Source of the DNA: Acidobacteriota bacterium
GTDB taxonomy: Bacteria > Acidobacteriota > Terriglobia > Terriglobales > Acidobacteriaceae
Reading direction: 5' to 3'
NCBI GenBank assembly: GCA_003225555.1
Contig: QIAM01000059.1
Coordinates: forward strand, 36,955-100,954
DNA: 64,000 nucleotides
Both the position numbers and the translations under genes were made by a program. This document shows positions 62,218 through 64,000 of this stretch, one piece after another; positions within the stretch are counted from its first letter, which is position 1; every line of letters begins with the position of its first letter. Below the pieces are notes generated by a model. It worked only from the letters and a program-made list of their open reading frames with translations, ran no database searches and was not told the origin of the DNA.

Positions 62218-63408
62218 CTAGTGGGGCAGCCCGAACGCGTAAAGGTTGTTGCCCGCTGAAAAGTAGAGAACGCCATTCACAACCACTGGCGAACTCACTC
62301 CTTGCGGACAGCTGGTGGCATGCTGCCAAAGTATGGCGCCAGTCTTCGCGCTTAAGGCGTAAGCAGAGCAATTGCTCGACCCGACGTAGACGACTCCATT
62401 CGCAACCGCCGCTGCGGCCACTCCGCCGACGGAAGCGGTCTTCCAAATCAGCGCACCTGTTTTCGCATTCAGCGCGTACAAATCGCCCCCAGAGTCGCCA
62501 ATGTATACCGCGCCCCCTGTCACTGCGGGCGAGTTGAAGATGGCGCCGCCGGTCGTGTATTTCCACAGCAGGGATCCGGTCGCGGCGTTGAGAGCGTAGA
62601 CATTGCTGTCTGAACTTCCCGCGTAGACCACGCCATTTACAACGGCGGGTGAGACATCTTGCACCGAGATCGGATATTGCCAAACGATTGGACTACCGTT
62701 CACCGATATGGCCACCAAATCAAAGGCGGTCCCGCTTGCGGCCCCGACATAAATCTCTCCTTTTGCAATCGCGGCCGGAGAGAAACTCGGTGTCGCAAAG
62801 TCAAAAGTCTCGTAGATCAAGGTGCCGTTGCTGCTGAACTTAAACAGGTCGTAGCCCGCAACGGCGTAAGCCGTGACATAGACGTAACCGCCGTACAGCA
62901 CGACTGAAGACACCTGAGCTCCAACGTAGTTTGCCCACACCGTGAGCCCGCTTCTTGCATCCAGAGCGCTGAGATAGAAGCCGCCCCAGACGTAAACCAT
63001 TCCGTTGCCAACAACGGGCAGCGGCTGGGAAGACGTGACGCCCAATTTGCTCTTCCAAAGTAGTCCGCCGGTCGCGGCATTCAGCGCGTATACGTAGCCA
63101 TCATCTGAATCAAAGAACACGGTCCCAGCGGCCACCACCGGCGGCGAAACATAGCCGCCGGCCGTGAAGCTGAAATTCTGCGTAAGACCGCTAACATTGG
63201 ATGGGGTGAGAACGTTCTCATAGGGGTTGTATCGCGACCCGGCCGCAGTAAAGCCAAACTGGGGCCAATTCGTTGTGGTTGGGGGTGGACCGGCAGACCT
63301 GGAAAGTTCGGTTGCGGCTTGACCGAAGCTCATGGCCGTCAGCAGTTGCGCCGCCACGATTGCTAGAAATACTCGACTCCCTGTCGAGGTCGAGCTTGAT
63401 TTAGACAT
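62218..63408 (-). CDS. Exported PQQ-type beta-propeller protein
   Basis: 396 residues with a signal peptide (VFLAIVAAQLLTAMSFGQA). At least seven propeller blades with the repeated YALNAATG.LLWK pattern (VYALNAATGGLLWKSKLG, NVYALNAATGSLLWKYTTGG, LYALNAKTGALIWKTASVGG). It lacks the metal and cofactor sites of quinoprotein dehydrogenases, so it is probably a binding or scaffold propeller. Confidence 0.88.
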   Translation of the reverse strand: MSKSSSTSTGSRVFLAIVAAQLLTAMSFGQAATELSRSAGPPPTTTNWPQFGFTAAGSRYNPYENVLTPSNVSGLTQNFSFTAGGYVSPPVVAAGTVFFDSDDGYVYALNAATGGLLWKSKLGVTSSQPLPVVGNGMVYVWGGFYLSALDARSGLTVWANYVGAQVSSVVLYGGYVYVTAYAVAGYDLFKFSSNGTLIYETFDFATPSFSPAAIAKGEIYVGAASGTAFDLVAISVNGSPIVWQYPISVQDVSPAVVNGVVYAGSSDSNVYALNAATGSLLWKYTTGGAIFNSPAVTGGAVYIGDSGGDLYALNAKTGALIWKTASVGGVAAAAVANGVVYVGSSNCSAYALSAKTGAILWQHATSCPQGVSSPVVVNGVLYFSAGNNLYAFGLPH

Positions 63409-63519
63409 TTTCTGGCCTACCCCAGCTTGACGCCTCGATTTACGTCACCACTGTACACCCGAAAAGGGGGCACACCATATGGGGTGAGCCCGAATCCGTC
63501 TCCGCTCCTCAAGAAACAA

Positions 63520-63543
63520 GCCCCGCGCGGGCGCGCGGGGCTA
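63520..63543. repeat. GC-rich hairpin
   Basis: GCCCCGCGCG and CGCGGGGC arms around a short loop, followed by CTACGGGG. It resembles a family A fragment; lies between the propeller gene and the partial gene at the edge. Confidence 0.5.
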
Positions 63544-63569
63544 CGGGGGGAAACGCGGCAGGAGAAAAC

Positions 63570-64000
63570 TCAGGCGGCGTCCCGCCGGCGTTGAATGGCC
63601 TGCAGGTGCTGCTGGTATTGTTGGGCGTTGCTGACGATTTTGCGGTGGGGCAGGCTGGTGACCCACTGTTGGCACGGGATGGAACGGCGCTCACGGCGAG
63701 TGCCCACGTTCCCCCGGTGCCTCAGGTTCAGCGGATGCTTTTCCAGGGTCTGCTGCTGCAAGCCACTGCCGTCGTTCACGTTGAAGATTCCGATGTAGCC
63801 GCCTTTCAGCAACTCCAGCGGCTGCTCGATCTGGCTCATGCAGTCGAATTGAGTGGATCCCTGGGCGCGAAAATTCTCAAACCAGGCAGGGTAAACGAAG
63901 TCGGAGACCAGAACGTTGTCGATGGGATAGGCGAAGCTGTCGTCCTCGCAAGCGTCGCAGACTTCGTAGGCGTAGAGCGTACGGGTCGTGTCGGCGTTCT
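63570..64000 (-). CDS. Hypothetical protein, partial (5' end beyond the window)
   Basis: The frame is open to the right edge, giving at least 142 residues. The visible part begins LYAYEVCDACEDDSFAYPID and continues NVLVSDFVYPAWFENF, then a basic C-terminus (LRHRGNVGTRRERRSIP, LQAIQRRRDAA). No family recognised. An internal ATG at 63839 is unlikely to be the start because the reading continues convincingly upstream. Confidence 0.6.
   Translation of the reverse strand, partial: NADTTRTLYAYEVCDACEDDSFAYPIDNVLVSDFVYPAWFENFRAQGSTQFDCMSQIEQPLELLKGGYIGIFNVNDGSGLQQQTLEKHPLNLRHRGNVGTRRERRSIPCQQWVTSLPHRKIVSNAQQYQQHLQAIQRRRDAA

Noticed and set aside
1..64000. tRNA, rRNA or known riboswitch
   Set aside because: No cloverleaf with a T-loop GGTTCGAATCC-type motif, no rRNA block and no recognisable riboswitch core was seen by eye. 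A covariance-model scan would be decisive.

Overview
The window is about 64 kb of GC-rich bacterial chromosome. It holds roughly 60 protein genes on both strands and no tRNA, rRNA or CRISPR array that I could find. The gene content points to a Gram-negative soil bacterium: LPS export genes, a TonB energy transducer, RlpA and several lipoproteins. It is most consistent with Acidobacteriota (Terriglobia/Koribacter-like). That placement is inference from a bactofilin, a GRP-type sugar porter, a paired DUF507 locus, a YXWGXW-repeat protein, an MbfA-type ferritin/VIT1 fusion and many short dispersed palindromic repeats. No marker gene was tested.

Layout. 0-7.6 kb: a dicarboxylate/amino-acid symporter, a secreted hypothetical protein, an SDR oxidoreductase, a Nudix hydrolase, an ABC-F ATPase, a bactofilin with a clear terminator, MsrB and a flavin reductase. 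7.7-13.7 kb: a complete coenzyme F420 locus in the order cofG-cofD-cofC-cofE-cofH-npdG. It has overlapping start/stop codons between cofG/cofD and cofD/cofC, and a palindromic repeat element between cofE and cofH. 13.7-23.8 kb: a sugar porter preceded by an unlisted 42-residue membrane peptide, an MFS exporter, PilZ and CpaE/TadZ-like proteins, a TonB protein, and a 747-residue protein carrying a class III nucleotide-cyclase-like domain. 24-38 kb is the accessory part. It has four toxin-antitoxin modules (Phd/VapC, MazEF, RHH/RelE, Phd/VapC), each preceded by a palindromic operator candidate. Among them lie an M28 peptidase, a large lipoprotein, a thioredoxin-like protein, MutY, RlpA, a HIT protein, an RG-rich receiver-like protein and a frameshifted EAL-HDOD gene. 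38-44 kb: a Big_2 lipoprotein, a YXWGXW protein, a DUF2203 gene with a 53-residue membrane peptide behind it, and a Tat-exported amidase.

44-61 kb is a long minus-strand housekeeping run. From upstream to downstream it reads recJ, lptC/lptA fusion, lptB, rpoN, hpf, (creatininase), rapZ, msbA-like, yicC, gmk, rpoZ, coaBC. This is the widespread lpt-rpoN-hpf-rapZ neighbourhood joined to yicC-gmk-rpoZ-coaBC. It is interrupted only by a plus-strand mbfA-like iron exporter and the convergent creatininase gene. 61-64 kb: two DUF507 genes, a PQQ-type beta-propeller protein and a partial unknown gene at the edge.

The most unusual material is the repeat landscape. One element has inverted ends that supply the stop codons of two convergent genes. 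Hairpin or tandem-repeat insertions sit inside the ABC-F and recJ coding sequences. Single-base homopolymer indels interrupt the lptC/A fusion and the EAL-HDOD gene. Other points of interest are the intact-looking cyclase active site on a long unrecognised N-terminal region, and an F420 locus whose CofE lacks the reductase domain of FbiB.
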